From Arcicella rosea (lineage in GTDB: Bacteria; Bacteroidota; Bacteroidia; Cytophagales; Spirosomataceae), in NCBI RefSeq assembly GCF_014204325.1, contig NZ_JACHKT010000009.1, forward strand, positions 109,037 through 173,036: 64,000 nt of DNA. The letters are read 5' to 3'. The notes beneath the pieces were generated by a model. That model saw only the letters and a list, made by a program, of their open reading frames with translations, ran no database searches and was not told the DNA's origin. Of this stretch, positions 63,809 through 64,000 are shown one piece after another; the stretch's first letter is position 1; each line of letters opens with the position of its first letter. The translations under genes and the position numbers were made by a program.

Positions 63809-63962
63809 AAATGAATTATTCCTAATTTAAAAATCACAAAAAAACGGTCAAAAAACTAATTTAGACCGCTTTTATGTGATTGAGGAACAACGAATTCCTA
63901 CTGTCTGAGCGAAGCGAGTTTAGGAATTCTTGATTTTCTTTTGTTACTTTTCTTTCATCAAG
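63809..63962. mobile_element. Degenerate MITE-like element, copy 3, partial
   Basis: The sequence from about 63809 shares the AAAATCACAAAAA and CGGTCAAAAAACTAATTT hairpin, GAATTCCTACTGTCTGAGCG and TAGGAATTCTTGATTTTCTT with the two complete copies. Its left end is decayed (ATGAATTATTCCTAATTT instead of ATGAGTCATCCCGAATTTT), and no right inverted repeat is present before the window ends at 64000. Confidence 0.7.
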
Positions 63963-64000
63963 GTGCTGTGTTAAAAACCTATGATTTAAGATTAAATATT

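Noticed and set aside
1..64000. tRNA or rRNA genes
   Set aside because: No cloverleaf-like sequence with a T-loop GTTCRA and matching arms was found in the gaps, and no rRNA-like stretch is present; a covariance search would be needed to be certain.

Overview
The window looks like a chromosomal segment of a Bacteroidota bacterium, most likely of the order Cytophagales. The evidence is low GC, a type IX secretion (T9SS) sorting domain on a secreted amylase, the end of a PorZ-like T9SS protein, an Oar-type TonB-dependent receptor, a menaquinone gene (menA), almost no Shine-Dalgarno sites, and several matches to the Bacteroidota promoter pattern TTG-N19..21-TAnnTTTG. The genus cannot be fixed from the sequence alone. 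No tRNA, rRNA, CRISPR array, prophage or transposase gene was seen.

Layout. 0-19 kb: PorZ-like end, a MITE-like element, a NUMOD4/HNH protein, a cytoplasmic GH13-like enzyme, a large TonB-dependent receptor, a run of small metabolic enzymes (alpha/beta hydrolase, RsmI-like methylase, metallo-beta-lactamase hydrolase, phosphatidylserine synthase), a T9SS-exported alpha-amylase, Maf, a BamA-like outer-membrane protein, two tandem MarR regulators with a YceI protein, and an SDR reductase. 19-27.6 kb: an accessory, defence-like stretch holding a single-polypeptide MmeI-like restriction-modification enzyme, dense palindromic repeats, a sugar isomerase-like protein, and a tight three-gene operon (DUF262 protein, DUF3696-type ATPase, unrecognised third protein) that is the best candidate for an undescribed system. 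27.6-37.2 kb: housekeeping (cca, Sua5/YrdC, argS, glutathione peroxidase, menA, a TPR protein). 37.2-42.3 kb: a 42-bp tandem repeat array, a GlxA/AraC regulator, a divergent block of seven small accessory enzymes, and a second MITE-like copy. 42.3-50 kb: Nudix, a pabB-like gene, two nearly identical tandem Rpn-family nucleases, alaS. 50-58.5 kb: MpaB-like oxygenase, MerR regulator, dprA, pyrE, Nudix, a RecD-like helicase, then a two-gene Septu-type defence system (PtuB HNH and PtuA ATPase) directly upstream of the helicase, and an outer-membrane beta-barrel. 58.6-64 kb: radA, mutS, truA and a degenerate third MITE-like copy.

How the parts fit. Genome-maintenance genes (dprA, RecD-like helicase, radA, mutS) cluster at the right end, with a defence pair embedded among them. 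Two ATPase-plus-partner operons (24.5-27.6 kb and 55.6-57.5 kb) and the MmeI-like enzyme give at least two, possibly three, independent anti-phage functions. Intergenic space is rich in several unrelated families of palindromic repeats: a 252-255 bp element with perfect 22-bp terminal inverted repeats, a 42-bp array, a 63-bp triplicate, a 42-bp duplicate and nested palindromes. Where an ATG lies downstream of a possible TTG start and fits the family N-terminus or signal peptide, the ATG was chosen.
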